A stretch of 64,000 nucleotides of DNA from [Clostridium] scindens ATCC 35704 (GTDB lineage: Bacteria; Bacillota; Clostridia; Lachnospirales; Lachnospiraceae). Under the pieces are notes generated by a model. It was not told where the DNA came from, ran no database searches, and worked only from the letters and a program-made list of their open reading frames with translations. The stretch lies in the NCBI RefSeq assembly GCF_004295125.1, contig NZ_CP036170.1:2041501-2105500 (forward strand). Direction: 5' to 3'. Positions 23,330 to 32,088 of this stretch are shown here, one piece after another. The translations under genes were made by a program, and so were the position numbers. How positions within the stretch are numbered: the first letter of the stretch is position 1; the number at the start of each line of letters is the position of its first letter.

Positions 23330-23773
23330 TTGTTAGAAGTGAAACTTTATGACACAGTAGACGATGCATTATTGAAGTTTGCGGTAATTATTTCAAAGAG
23401 CAACGGGAAATGGGTATTCTGCAAGCATAAGGAGCGGGATACTTTTGAAGTGCATGGAGGACATCGTGAATTTGGTGAAGATATCATAGAGACTGCAAAG
23501 CGTGAACTTCAGTAAGAAACCGGCGCAGTCCGGTATGATATTAAGCCGGTTTTCGTTTATTCAGTCACGGGAAAGAACCGTGTAAATGAAAGCGGAGAAG
23601 AAACATTTGGGTTATTATGTTATGCGGAAATCATGGGATTTTCAGATCAGCTGAACAGTGAAATGGAAAAGGTAGTGCTTATGAATCAGCTGCCTGAAAA
23701 CTGGACATATCCATTAATACAGCCCAGATTGAGTGAAAAGTATCTTCAAATGGAAAAGCAATCTTACAGTTAA
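23330..23773 (+). pseudogene. Nudix hydrolase with a stop codon inside the Nudix box
   Basis: A TTG start after AAGGGGGAAG opens a 147-codon frame interrupted by one TAA at 23513. The Nudix box reads GGHREFGEDIIETAKRELQ, stop, ETGA; the stop replaces the first glutamate of the REUxEExGU motif, a single base change from GAA. The frame then continues undisturbed to 23773. Apart from this the protein looks intact, so the inactivation is probably recent, or the stop is a sequencing error. Confidence 0.8.
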
Positions 23774-23892
23774 TTATGGAGGCAGGATATGGTTATACCA
23801 CAAAATGGAAACTGCTGCTTTAAAAGGATAGATGGAAGAAATGGAAAAGTAAAGATCTTTTAATATACATGGATTTCAGGAGAAAGAACAAT

Positions 23893-24360
23893 ATGGACTT
23901 AACATACAAAAAAGCAACTCTGGGAGATATTGATCTGTTAACAGAAACAAGGATAATAATATTGAAAGCAGCCAATCAATTATCTGATGAGGTTGATATG
24001 AGCGAAGTGAAAAAGGAGTCTTATCATTATTATCAAAAGGCTCTGCATGATGGCCGCCATGTTGCCTATTTGGTCTTTGATGGAAAACGGTTTGTTGGAG
24101 CCGGTGGTGTCAGTTATTTTCAAGTAATGCCGACTTATCATAATCCGAGCGGGAAAAAAGCATATATAATGAATATGTATACAGACCCTGAATATAGAAG
24201 ACGAGGAATTGCGTTTAAAACATTGGATATTCTGGTCAAAGATATTAAGAATAAGGGGATTACTACTATTTCATTAGAAGCTACCGAAATGGGACGCCCA
24301 CTATATGAAAAATACGGGTTTGTAGCAATGAATAATGAAATGGAATTATTGGTGGAATAA
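23893..24360 (+). CDS. GNAT family N-acetyltransferase
   Basis: A 155-residue acetyltransferase with the acetyl-CoA loop DPEYRRRGIAFKTLDIL and the C-terminal MGRPLYEKYGFVAM motif, so it appears intact. AGGAGA (23878-23883) supports the ATG at 23893 rather than the upstream ATG at 23869. The substrate is not predictable. It lies among broken GNAT genes. Confidence 0.85.
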   Translation: MDLTYKKATLGDIDLLTETRIIILKAANQLSDEVDMSEVKKESYHYYQKALHDGRHVAYLVFDGKRFVGAGGVSYFQVMPTYHNPSGKKAYIMNMYTDPEYRRRGIAFKTLDILVKDIKNKGITTISLEATEMGRPLYEKYGFVAMNNEMELLVE

Positions 24361-24396
24361 ATTGCAAATATCCGGATTGAAAGGAAAAGAGATATT

Positions 24397-24580
24397 ATGA
24401 TACGTGAACTCAAAGAATGCGAGTATTCTATTTTGTCTGATTTTCTGTATGAAACGCGGATATGAAAAAGTTTCTCTGTCTGTGCAGAAAGCGAACTATG
24501 CCGTAAAGCTGTATGAGAAGACAGGCTTTAAAATTGTGGATGAAAACGAAGAAGAATACATTATGGTACGTGATTGGTGA
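24397..24580 (+). pseudogene. GNAT acetyltransferase remnant with large internal deletion
   Basis: The start (MIRELKECEYSILSDFLYE) is that of a GNAT protein; after about 20 codons the frame breaks and only the C-terminal motif YEKVSLSVQKANYAVKLYEK followed by TGFKIVDE remains. About 80 residues including the whole CoA-binding core are gone. Confidence 0.7.
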
Positions 24581-24587
24581 GAGAAAA

Positions 24588-25031
24588 ATGAAGATAAGAG
24601 AGATTACAGAAAACAAAAAGCAATATATTTCCCTTTTGCTGCTGGCGGATGAACAGGAAAGTATGATCGACCTTTATCTTGATCGGGGTACTATGTATAT
24701 CCTGGAAGATGACGGGATAAAGTGTGAATGTGTGGTTACGGATGAAGGTTGCGGAATTCTTGAGATTAAAAATATTGCCACGGACCCTGGCTGTCAGAGA
24801 AGAGGATATGGGAAGGCTATGCTTGAGTTTGTTACAGAAAAGTACAAAGGCCGATATGACATTCTGCAGGTTGGGACGGGTGACAGTCCACTGACAATTC
24901 CTTTTTATGAAAATTGTGGTTTTGTCTATTCCCACAGGATTAAAGATTTCTTTACGCAACATTATGACCATCCGATTTATGAAAATGGTGTCCGGTTAAC
25001 GGATATGATATATCTGAGAAAACGATTATAA
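24588..25031 (+). CDS. GNAT family N-acetyltransferase
   Basis: A 147-residue protein with the CoA-binding signature DPGCQRRGYGKAMLEF and the C-terminal IPFYENCGFVYSHRI motif. It resembles the YvbK-like group of GNAT proteins. Start at 24588 follows GGTGAGAG. It is 8 bases after the preceding GNAT remnant. Substrate unknown. Confidence 0.85.
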   Translation: MKIREITENKKQYISLLLLADEQESMIDLYLDRGTMYILEDDGIKCECVVTDEGCGILEIKNIATDPGCQRRGYGKAMLEFVTEKYKGRYDILQVGTGDSPLTIPFYENCGFVYSHRIKDFFTQHYDHPIYENGVRLTDMIYLRKRL

Positions 25032-25151
25032 AGTAATATTGCTGTAATTTGAATAATTTGCATGATGACGGTATCGTGTTTAGCTAAATTCCTTGTAAAT
25101 AAATAGATAATTGCGTACGGATAAATGCTGATTGGAGGAGGTGTCATATAA

Positions 25152-25829
25152 ATGGACAGTAAAAAGGTGAAAGAACTATTGTTTTCATTAGGTGCAGACT
25201 TGTGTGGAATTGCAGATTTAAGTTATTTTTCTAATGCACCAAAAGGATATCACCCGTTAGATGTTATGCCGACATGTAAATCGGTAATTTCATTTGGTTG
25301 CAGATTTCCTGTCGGAACACTTATATGCAAATCGCCGATTCCTTATACAAGAGTACGAAATTCTATTGTACCTAAAGTAGATGCCATAGCACTTGATTTT
25401 TGTATTGAAATGGAAAAATCAGAAATTGTGTGTGTTCCGATACCGGCGAATGAAAGTCAATGGGACAAGAATACCGGCAGATACCGTTCAATCATATCAT
25501 TAAAACATGCGGCGCAGGCGGCCGGCCTGGGAACAATAGGACGGCATTCGCTTCTGATCACGCCGGAATTTGGCAGCATGATCTGGCTGGGGGCTGTTTT
25601 ATGTGATGCAGGGCTTGAACCGGATAAAACATTAGAACATGTTTGTGATAACTGTAACCGGTGTGTTGATATTTGTCCGGTAAATGCACTGCAGATGCCG
25701 GAATTAGACCAGCAGAAATGTTGGAACCATGCTTTTGGAGATGATGAAGAAATTCAGTCATGGAGAATCATTTGTCACAAGTGCAGGGACATATGCCCAT
25801 ATAATTTGGGAACAAAGAACTCTTTTTAA
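25152..25829 (+). CDS. QueG-like 4Fe-4S double-cluster protein
   Basis: A 225-residue iron-sulfur protein resembling epoxyqueuosine reductase. Two cluster motifs are present: CDNCNRCVDICPVNAL and CHKCRDICPYNLG. It is shorter than true QueG, which has C-terminal repeats, and lacks an evident cobalamin-binding extension, so it is better described as an epoxyqueuosine reductase-like ferredoxin protein. The start has GGAGGAGGTG upstream. Confidence 0.8.
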   Translation: MDSKKVKELLFSLGADLCGIADLSYFSNAPKGYHPLDVMPTCKSVISFGCRFPVGTLICKSPIPYTRVRNSIVPKVDAIALDFCIEMEKSEIVCVPIPANESQWDKNTGRYRSIISLKHAAQAAGLGTIGRHSLLITPEFGSMIWLGAVLCDAGLEPDKTLEHVCDNCNRCVDICPVNALQMPELDQQKCWNHAFGDDEEIQSWRIICHKCRDICPYNLGTKNSF

Positions 25830-25882
25830 AAAAGATAAACTGTTAATTATCGTATTGAATAAATTTGAATGGGGGAGTTGCT

Positions 25883-25963
25883 ATGAAACGTGAGTTAGGA
25901 ATTGCCCGATGTGGACTTGCCTGTTGTTTGTGTTCAAGGATAATCAATTGTATATTGCAATGA
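25883..25963 (+). pseudogene. Truncated DUF3795-like cysteine-rich protein
   Basis: Only 26 codons (MKRELGIARCGLACCLCSR...) remain of what looks like the N-terminus of a DUF3795 metal-binding protein. A good ribosome site (GGGGGAG) precedes it. No continuing cysteine-rich frame follows; the rest of 25964-26107 holds only the AT-rich promoter region of bioB. Confidence 0.45.
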
Positions 25964-26107
25964 ATGGAAAGGGGGCTATCGCACTCATTACTTAGAGCGA
26001 CTGGTCCTCATTTTTTGCAAAACTGTAAACTGATATTATGGAAAAGTTGACAATAAAAAGGTTATTGTTTATAGTAACTAAGAAGATTATAAAGGAGGAA
26101 ATATAAT

Positions 26108-27079
26108 ATGACTTTAGTAGAAGAATTAAAAGAGAAGGTTATGAGTAATGGAAATCTGTCAAGAGAAGAAGCCTGTGCTCTTTTCCGGGAACCATTAGAA
26201 GAACTTAGCCGTGCTGCGGACGAGATCAGGAGGCATTTCTGCAAAGACGGGTTTGATATCTGTACGATTGTCAATGGAAAAAGCGGCAGGTGTTCTGAGA
26301 ACTGCAAGTTTTGCGCGCAATCCTCCTTTTATCATACAGAGGCAGTAGAATATCCCCTTATGGATGTCAAAGAGATTCTGGATAAGGCTATCGATAATGC
26401 CAGACGCGGGGTACTGCGCTATTCTATCGTGACATCAGGAAGGCGCCTTGGCGATAATGAAATTGATCAGATGTGCAGGACTATCCGTAAAATTAAGGAA
26501 ACAGTGGATATCGAGATCTGCGTTTCTTTTGGGCTTCTTGACAAGGAACAGTTTATAAGACTGCGGGATGCAGGCGTATCCCGGGTACATAACAATCTGG
26601 AGACATCCAGGAGGTATTTCCCGCGTGTTTGCACGACCCACACCTTTGATGATAAAGTGGCAGCCATCCGCGCCGCCCAGGATGCGGGGCTGAATGTGTG
26701 CAGCGGTGGCATTATGGGACTTGGCGAGACGGAAGAAGACCGAATTGATATGGCGTTTACCCTGAAAGAGTTGGGAATTAAAAGCGTGCCAATCAACATG
26801 CTGAACCCGATTCCGGGAACGCCATATGAAAACGTCCCAAGGCTTAGGGAAGAAGAAATGAAAAGAATCGTCGCCATATACCGCTTTATCCTTCCGTCGG
26901 CTTCCATAAGGCTGGCAGGAGGAAGAGGGCTGCTTGCAGACAAAGGCGAAGGATGCTTTCGGTCAGGAGCCAATGCAGTCATATCGGGGGATATGCTGAC
27001 CACCTCAGGGTATACCATTGAGTCGGATCTGGAGATGATTGGAAGATTAGGGTACAGGACGGCTCTCTGTAACGGGTAA
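26108..27079 (+). CDS. bioB: Biotin synthase
   Basis: A 323-residue radical SAM enzyme that inserts sulfur into dethiobiotin. The radical SAM cluster cysteines are Cys62, Cys66 and Cys69 (CSENCKFC), and the GRCSENCKFCAQSS and GMGL/GIMGLGET motifs match BioB. The later conserved LNPIPGTPYE and RLAGGRG segments are also present. AAAGGAGG precedes the ATG. No other biotin genes are adjacent, suggesting uptake or a distant partial pathway. Confidence 0.93.
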   Translation: MTLVEELKEKVMSNGNLSREEACALFREPLEELSRAADEIRRHFCKDGFDICTIVNGKSGRCSENCKFCAQSSFYHTEAVEYPLMDVKEILDKAIDNARRGVLRYSIVTSGRRLGDNEIDQMCRTIRKIKETVDIEICVSFGLLDKEQFIRLRDAGVSRVHNNLETSRRYFPRVCTTHTFDDKVAAIRAAQDAGLNVCSGGIMGLGETEEDRIDMAFTLKELGIKSVPINMLNPIPGTPYENVPRLREEEMKRIVAIYRFILPSASIRLAGGRGLLADKGEGCFRSGANAVISGDMLTTSGYTIESDLEMIGRLGYRTALCNG

Positions 27080-27183
27080 GGCCTTTTTCCATTTTTCCAT
27101 AGGCTTATAGCACAATCTGTGATAAAATAGAAAGTATATAATTGCTGCACAAGAATGTGACGGATTGCGGCAAGGAAGAAAGG

Positions 27184-28077
27184 ATGATGAGGATGGGGGA
27201 ATTTGTAATCAGTTGCTGTTCAACAGCAGACCTTACAGAAGAGCATTTTAATACGCGTAAAATATCATACATCTGTTTCCATTATGAACTGGATGGGAAA
27301 GAATATGCCGATGATCTGGGAAAATCACTTCCTTTTGACAAGTTTTATCAGGCGATGATGAATGGCGCCCAGACTAAGACTTCACAAGTGAACGCTGAAG
27401 AGTTTACGGAATATTTTGAAGGATTCCTCAAAGAGGGAAAAGATATCCTGCATGTATGCCTGTCATCAGGAATCTCAGGCGTGATCAATTCCGCCGTGAT
27501 TGCAAAGGGAGACCTAAAGGAGCAGTATCCGGACAGGAAGATCTATATAGTAGATTCCTTGGGAGCGTCTGCGGGATATGGACTTTTGATGGATCAACTG
27601 GCAGACCTGCGTGATGAGGGGAAAAGTATTGAAGAAGTCTATCAATGGGCTATGGATAACAGACGAAAGTTACATCACTGGTTTTTCTCTACAGACTTGA
27701 CCTTCTACATCAGAGGGGGGCGGATCTCCAAGACAGCAGGCTTTATCGGAGGAGCGTTGAATATCTGTCCGCTGCTTGATATGGACAAGGAAGGACATCT
27801 GGTTCCAAGATTTAAGATACGTACGAAGCGGAAGGTAATCAAGGCTATAGTAGACAAGATGGAAGAATATGCACAGGGCGGCCTTGAATATTCGGGCAAA
27901 TGCTATATCTCCCACTCCTATTGCTATGAAGATGCCAAGGAAGTGGCCCGGCTTATTGAAGAGCGGTTTCCAAAACTGAATGGAAAAGTTGAGATTAATA
28001 ATGTAGGCACGACCATAGGAAGTCATACGGGCCCAGGAACCGTTGCGCTGTTTTTCTGGGGGAGCGACAGAAACTAG
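27184..28077 (+). CDS. DegV family fatty-acid-binding protein
   Basis: A 297-residue DegV protein (FakB-like), which holds a fatty acid for phosphorylation by FakA. Motifs include the N-terminal STADL, the TSQVNAEEF and CLSSGISG loops (ligand and head-group contacts) and RGGRISK. ATG 27184 is chosen because AAGGA (27172-27176) is 7 bases upstream; ATG 27193 is also possible. It is monocistronic. Confidence 0.88.
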   Translation: MMRMGEFVISCCSTADLTEEHFNTRKISYICFHYELDGKEYADDLGKSLPFDKFYQAMMNGAQTKTSQVNAEEFTEYFEGFLKEGKDILHVCLSSGISGVINSAVIAKGDLKEQYPDRKIYIVDSLGASAGYGLLMDQLADLRDEGKSIEEVYQWAMDNRRKLHHWFFSTDLTFYIRGGRISKTAGFIGGALNICPLLDMDKEGHLVPRFKIRTKRKVIKAIVDKMEEYAQGGLEYSGKCYISHSYCYEDAKEVARLIEERFPKLNGKVEINNVGTTIGSHTGPGTVALFFWGSDRN

Positions 28078-28203
28078 GAGGGTCAGGCTTGATTCTCCTG
28101 AAAGGGATTCCTTACCACTTACCGCTGGATTCCATACCACTTGCTGAAATATTGTTTACTTTCCATCCCATTTATGGTTAGATAACACCAGGGAGAGGGA
28201 AAG

Positions 28204-28656
28204 ATGAAGATACGCATAGAAATCGAAGACAACTTAACAGAGGAAGAGATTATTATACGCAGCGGCAGCCTGAATGCTAAGGTTCAGATGATACAGAAGG
28301 CTATTGCCGAGGCGGTGGACAAAGAGCAGAAGATGTCATTCTTTAAAGGGGACACGGAATATTATCTGCAGCTTGCCGAGATTCTGTTTTTTGAGACAGA
28401 AGATGGAGAGGTATATGCTCATACGAGGAAAGAGACCTACCAGGCTAAGTACCGCCTGTATGAACTGGAAGAGGCTCTTCCCAGATATTTTATGAGAGTG
28501 TCCAAATCGACGATATTGAATACGAAGAGAATCTATGCGATCACAAGAACGCTGCCCTCATCCTGCACGGTAGAATTCCAGGGTACGCACAAGCAAGCGT
28601 ATGTATCCAGGTATTACTATAAGCCGCTTAGGGATAGATTGGAAGAAAAGAGGTAA
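28204..28656 (+). CDS. LytTR-family DNA-binding regulator
   Basis: A 150-residue protein with an N-terminal helical part and a C-terminal LytTR domain (about residues 55-145), including the RVSKSTILNTKRI and YVSRYYYKPLRDRL segments. It lacks a receiver domain, as in short regulators encoded next to membrane partners. It is separated by 4 bases from the following membrane gene and likely controls that operon. Confidence 0.88.
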   Translation: MKIRIEIEDNLTEEEIIIRSGSLNAKVQMIQKAIAEAVDKEQKMSFFKGDTEYYLQLAEILFFETEDGEVYAHTRKETYQAKYRLYELEEALPRYFMRVSKSTILNTKRIYAITRTLPSSCTVEFQGTHKQAYVSRYYYKPLRDRLEEKR

Positions 28657-28660
28657 GGAT

Positions 28661-29365
28661 ATGAAGAAGGAACGGATATTTTGGGGATTATTTTTTATAG
28701 TCGCGGCAATTTTTCTGCTTGTAAGCCGGCTGGGGGTTCTGGGGGACATTGGCGTATGGAGTTTGCTGCTTACGGTATTCTTCGTGGCATGCCTGGTAAA
28801 AAGCATTGCCCATAGGAGCGTCAGCGGCGTGCTGTTCGCGGTGGCATTCTTATGCATTATCTATGCAAAGCCTCTGGGGATTGAGGCGATTACGCCGTGG
28901 CCGGTGCTTGGGGCGGCTGCCTTAGGAAGTATAGGAATCAGTTTCTTATACCATCCCAGAAGGGATTACAGGAACTATGGATGCTGGGGCCGCGGCAATC
29001 ACTATTCAACGGAGACAGAAGAGACTGTGGATGGAAGCCAGATGGAGTTTAGTACTTCATTCGCAGGCAGTATCAAATATGTTAATTCCGATGATTTCCA
29101 GAGTGCGGATTTAAAATGTTCGTTTGGCTCGCTGAAGGTGTATTTTGACAATGCTATGATTCAGAATGGCGCGGCGAGGATATTCCTGGATGTTTCATTT
29201 GGCGGGGTCGAATTGTTTGTTCCCAAGGAATGGAACGTGGTGAATAATGTAAGCGCATCTTTTGGATCTGTGGACGAGAAGAATTCTAGCAGGAGTTCAG
29301 GGGTACCTGTAGTGACGCTGACGGGAAAGGTAAGCTTTGGAGGCATAGAAATAGTATATATTTAA
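28661..29365 (+). CDS. LiaF-like membrane protein with C-terminal toastrack domain
   Basis: A 234-residue protein with four membrane segments in residues 5-110 and a soluble C-terminal beta domain (FSTSFAGSIKYVNS, then GSLKVYFDNA and SFGGVELFVPKEWNV) of the LiaF/DUF2154 toastrack type. Such proteins sense or respond to envelope stress. Pairing with a LytTR regulator is common in Firmicutes. Confidence 0.82.
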   Translation: MKKERIFWGLFFIVAAIFLLVSRLGVLGDIGVWSLLLTVFFVACLVKSIAHRSVSGVLFAVAFLCIIYAKPLGIEAITPWPVLGAAALGSIGISFLYHPRRDYRNYGCWGRGNHYSTETEETVDGSQMEFSTSFAGSIKYVNSDDFQSADLKCSFGSLKVYFDNAMIQNGAARIFLDVSFGGVELFVPKEWNVVNNVSASFGSVDEKNSSRSSGVPVVTLTGKVSFGGIEIVYI

Positions 29366-29415
29366 GGAGCAATCAATAGCAGCTATACTTTTGAAATTCA
29401 GAGGACTCGGTTGCA

Positions 29416-29451
29416 AGAGGCAAGGAAAAAGGATTTCCTTGCTTCTTTTTT
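29416..29451 (+). terminator. Intrinsic terminator of the LytTR/toastrack operon
   Basis: A 13-bp stem with one wobble pairs 29416-29428 with 29434-29446, followed by TTTTTT. Confidence 0.9.
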
Positions 29452-29492
29452 GGATGAAATAAGATTCCGATATACATTGCTATAAAATGTTC

Positions 29493-29539
29493 TTGACATT
29501 CTAAACTGTACATGATAAAGTTACAGTAATAAATGTAAC
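29493..29539 (+). promoter_or_regulatory. Promoter with inverted-repeat operator for the oxidoreductase gene
   Basis: TTGACA (29493-29498) is 17 bases from TAAAGT (29516-29521). A perfect inverted repeat GTTACA (29520-29525), 8 bases, TGTAAC (29534-29539) overlaps the -10 and the likely start of transcription, as expected for a repressor site. Confidence 0.7.
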
Positions 29540-29572
29540 ATTCAAATATACAGTTCGAAAAGAGGTATGGAA

Positions 29573-30940
29573 ATGAAAAAGTATCAGGATATTATCATTG
29601 GTTTTGGCAAAGGCGGAAAGACGCTTGCAGCAGCACTAAAAAAGGCGGGACGGGAAGTCGCGCTGATTGAAAAATCCGATCAGATGTATGGAGGAACCTG
29701 TATTAATGTAGCCTGCATCCCGTCGAAGTTTCTGGAGCATGAAGCACGCAGGTCAAGCATAGTAGGCGGAAGTTTTGAAGATAAGGCACGGCGCTATAAA
29801 AAGGTGATCCAGGAGAAGAGAGAACTGGTAGGAAAGTTGAGAGATAAGAATTATAAGAAGCTGGCAGAAGCAGCAGGAGTCGATGTCATAACAGGCACAG
29901 CATTTTTTACAGATCCAAATCATATTATGGTTGCCTATCAGGATGGAAGGACGGAGGGATTGGAAGGAGATAACTTCTACATAAATACAGGCGCCAGGCC
30001 ATTTATCCCTCCGATCAAGGGGATTCATGAAAGCATCCATGTCTACATAAGCGAGACTCTTATGGAAGAAGAACGTCTTCCCAAGAACTTAGTGATTATT
30101 GGCGGAGGATATATAGGTGTTGAGTTTGCCTCCTACTACAGCAATTTTGGCTCCCAGGTGACTGTGATTCAGAATGGAAAAGATTTTATCCCAAGGGAGG
30201 ATCAGGAAGTGGCCCAGGCCGTTCTGGATCTTCTGAAGAAAAAAGGCGTACGGATTATGGAAAGCACGGAGGTAGAGTCTGTCAGAGATATGGATGATGT
30301 GGCACTTGTAAGCGTAAGCCAGGATGGCAGGCAGGAAATACTGCGGGCAGACACAGTGCTCGTTGCCACCGGGCGTCGGCCGAATGTAGAAGGATTGAAT
30401 CTTGATAAAGCAGGTGTGGATCTGACGGAGAGGGGAGCAGTCAAGACGGATGAAGGTCTGAGGACTACAGCTTCGCATATCTGGGCAATGGGGGATGTAG
30501 CCGGGGGCCTGCAGTTTACCTATATCTCTCTGGATGACTCTAGGATTGTGAAATCCCAGGTACTGGGAGCGGGAGAACGCACGACCCTAAATAGAGGAGA
30601 AGTTCCCTACAGCATCTTTGTAGATCCGCCGTTTTCCCGGGTAGGACTTACAGAAAAGCAGGCGCTGGAAGCAGGATATACGATAAAGAAATCGGTACTT
30701 CCCGCACAGGCAATTCCCAAGGCTCTGGTGATTGGACGCCTTGAGGGCCTCCTGAAAGCGATTATTGACGAGGAGTCAGGAAAGATTCTTGGCGCGCATT
30801 TATTCTGTGCAGAATCTCAGGAGATGATCAATATCATTAAGATGGCTATGGATGCGGATCTTCCCTATACAGTGCTGCGGGATTGCATCTTTACTCATCC
30901 GACGATGAGTGAGGCGTTAAATGATTTGTTCGCGTTATAA
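29573..30940 (+). CDS. FAD-dependent pyridine nucleotide-disulfide oxidoreductase
   Basis: A 455-residue class I enzyme. It has the FAD-binding GFGKGGKTLA motif, the redox-active pair in GGTCINVACIPSK, an NAD(P)-binding GGGYIGVEFASYY motif, GDVAGG near the FAD ribityl, and a C-terminal HPTMSEALNDL motif. It resembles mercuric reductase/RclA-type proteins but has no heavy-metal domain or C-terminal cysteine pair, so the natural substrate is unclear; reactive-chlorine or copper response is possible. ATG 29573 has AGAGG 7 bases upstream. Confidence 0.9.
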   Translation: MKKYQDIIIGFGKGGKTLAAALKKAGREVALIEKSDQMYGGTCINVACIPSKFLEHEARRSSIVGGSFEDKARRYKKVIQEKRELVGKLRDKNYKKLAEAAGVDVITGTAFFTDPNHIMVAYQDGRTEGLEGDNFYINTGARPFIPPIKGIHESIHVYISETLMEEERLPKNLVIIGGGYIGVEFASYYSNFGSQVTVIQNGKDFIPREDQEVAQAVLDLLKKKGVRIMESTEVESVRDMDDVALVSVSQDGRQEILRADTVLVATGRRPNVEGLNLDKAGVDLTERGAVKTDEGLRTTASHIWAMGDVAGGLQFTYISLDDSRIVKSQVLGAGERTTLNRGEVPYSIFVDPPFSRVGLTEKQALEAGYTIKKSVLPAQAIPKALVIGRLEGLLKAIIDEESGKILGAHLFCAESQEMINIIKMAMDADLPYTVLRDCIFTHPTMSEALNDLFAL

Positions 30941-30978
30941 TGTGAAAATACTTCATTTAAAGAAGTGTTAGAAATTTT

Positions 30979-31016
30979 CAGGAATCTTCCCGATGGAAGG
31001 TTCCTGTTTTGCTTTC
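30979..31016 (+). terminator. Intrinsic terminator of the oxidoreductase gene
   Basis: CAGGAATCTTCC (30979-30990) pairs with GGAAGGTTCCTG (30995-31006), loop CGAT, one wobble, then TTTTGCTTT. Confidence 0.88.
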
Positions 31017-31083
31017 CGCGAGAGTTTTGCGGTTCGGTCCGTAATCTGGCATGTATGTAAATAACTGCTTTCTTCATGTTAAC

Positions 31084-31152
31084 TTAATTCAATAATAATT
31101 TAATGATAATCATTAAATTATTATTGAATTAAATTAGAATATATGGTATACT
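31084..31152 (+). promoter_or_regulatory. 49-bp perfect palindrome (Fur-box-like core) overlapping a promoter
   Basis: Bases 31084-31107 are exactly complementary to 31109-31132 around a single A. The centre AATGATAATCATT is the core of the classical 19-bp Fur box. A promoter with TTGAAT (31124-31129), 17-base spacer and TATACT (31147-31152) starts inside its right edge. It should control the DUF2975/XRE genes. Confidence 0.8.
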
Positions 31153-31189
31153 TCAGATTGGTTAAAAAGAAGAGGAAGGAGAGGATCAC

Positions 31190-31681
31190 ATGTCAGAGGA
31201 AGAGATTCAGATGGATTGCGAAAAGACAGAAAAAAAGGAATTTTCAAGAGGATTTCGAATATTGCTGTACTTTGCTATAGCAAATACGGGATTTGCAGGA
31301 CTTAGTGCAATATATTATATACCTTGGGCGCTGAGAAATCATGGATGGGAGATGGATGGGATGACATATTTTTGCTGGAACTGCATGTTCTATGTGATTA
31401 TGCTGTTCTGCTTTATTATTTTAGTGAAAATTGCCGTTTCCAAGAGACCATTTTCTGGCGCGCTGGTAACGCTTTTTTACGGAGTAGGCCTGCTGTTTAT
31501 TACTGGATCCGCGATATTTCCTAGTTTGCCGGGGTATACGCAGCCGCATATGCTCTCGGGGGTTGAAGGAGGATTTTATATCGATATGATTCCGTTTATG
31601 GCGGGCCTGGTATTAGTCCTCTTCGGAAGAATTCTGCGGTATGGATTCGAGTATCAAAAAGAGATGGATTCTATTCTGTAG
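31190..31681 (+). CDS. DUF2975 family membrane protein
   Basis: A 163-residue protein with a charged N-terminus and four membrane segments (about residues 21-40, 55-82, 90-112, 128-150). Membrane proteins of this kind are typically encoded directly before a small Cro/CI-like regulator, exactly as here (17 bases before it). Function unknown. Confidence 0.8.
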   Translation: MSEEEIQMDCEKTEKKEFSRGFRILLYFAIANTGFAGLSAIYYIPWALRNHGWEMDGMTYFCWNCMFYVIMLFCFIILVKIAVSKRPFSGALVTLFYGVGLLFITGSAIFPSLPGYTQPHMLSGVEGGFYIDMIPFMAGLVLVLFGRILRYGFEYQKEMDSIL

Positions 31682-31698
31682 AAAGTGGGGGCTGTGAC

Positions 31699-31908
31699 AT
31701 GGCAATTATACTAAGGCTTGACCGGGTGATGGCGGACCGCAAGATGTCACTGAATGAATTATCAAAGGAAGTGGGAATATCCAATGTAAATCTTTCAAAT
31801 CTAAAGACAGGAAAGGTAAAAGCAATTCGGTTTTCTACTTTGGAGTCTATCTGCGATGTGCTGGACTGCCAGCCGGGAGACATATTGGAGTATCGACGGG
31901 AAACTTAA
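31699..31908 (+). CDS. Small Cro/CI-type (XRE) regulator
   Basis: A 69-residue protein that is almost only a helix-turn-helix domain (LNELSKEVGISNVNLSNLKTGK, here read in parts), YozG-like. It ends QPGDILEY, the family signature. It probably regulates its own operon with the DUF2975 membrane partner. Confidence 0.9.
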   Translation: MAIILRLDRVMADRKMSLNELSKEVGISNVNLSNLKTGKVKAIRFSTLESICDVLDCQPGDILEYRRET

Positions 31909-31919
31909 AAATTAGGTGT

Positions 31920-31949
31920 AAGAATGTGCTTTGGCACATTCTTTTTTTA
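31920..31949 (+). terminator. Intrinsic terminator
   Basis: AAGAATGTGC (31920-31929) pairs with GCACATTCTT (31934-31943), loop TTTG, followed by TTTTT. The same stem recurs at 60542-60562. Confidence 0.93.
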
Positions 31950-32033
31950 ATAATATATTAAACTAATAATAAAAATTGGTTGAACGATGCATTAATAAAA
32001 TTAAGATTTATATTAAAATAATTAATTATATGA

Positions 32034-32062
32034 TTGACATTTTTAAGGATATGGATTATATT
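32034..32062 (+). promoter_or_regulatory. Promoter of the DUF2089 operon
   Basis: TTGACA (32034-32039), 17-base spacer, TATATT (32057-32062) in a very AT-rich region. Confidence 0.8.
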
Positions 32063-32088
32063 AGTCTTATTAGAAGGGAAGTGGATGT

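Noticed and set aside
26040-26107. Partial dyad upstream of bioB as a BirA operator
   Set aside because: The symmetry is only GTTA/TAAC with poor internal match to the known BirA site, too weak to call.
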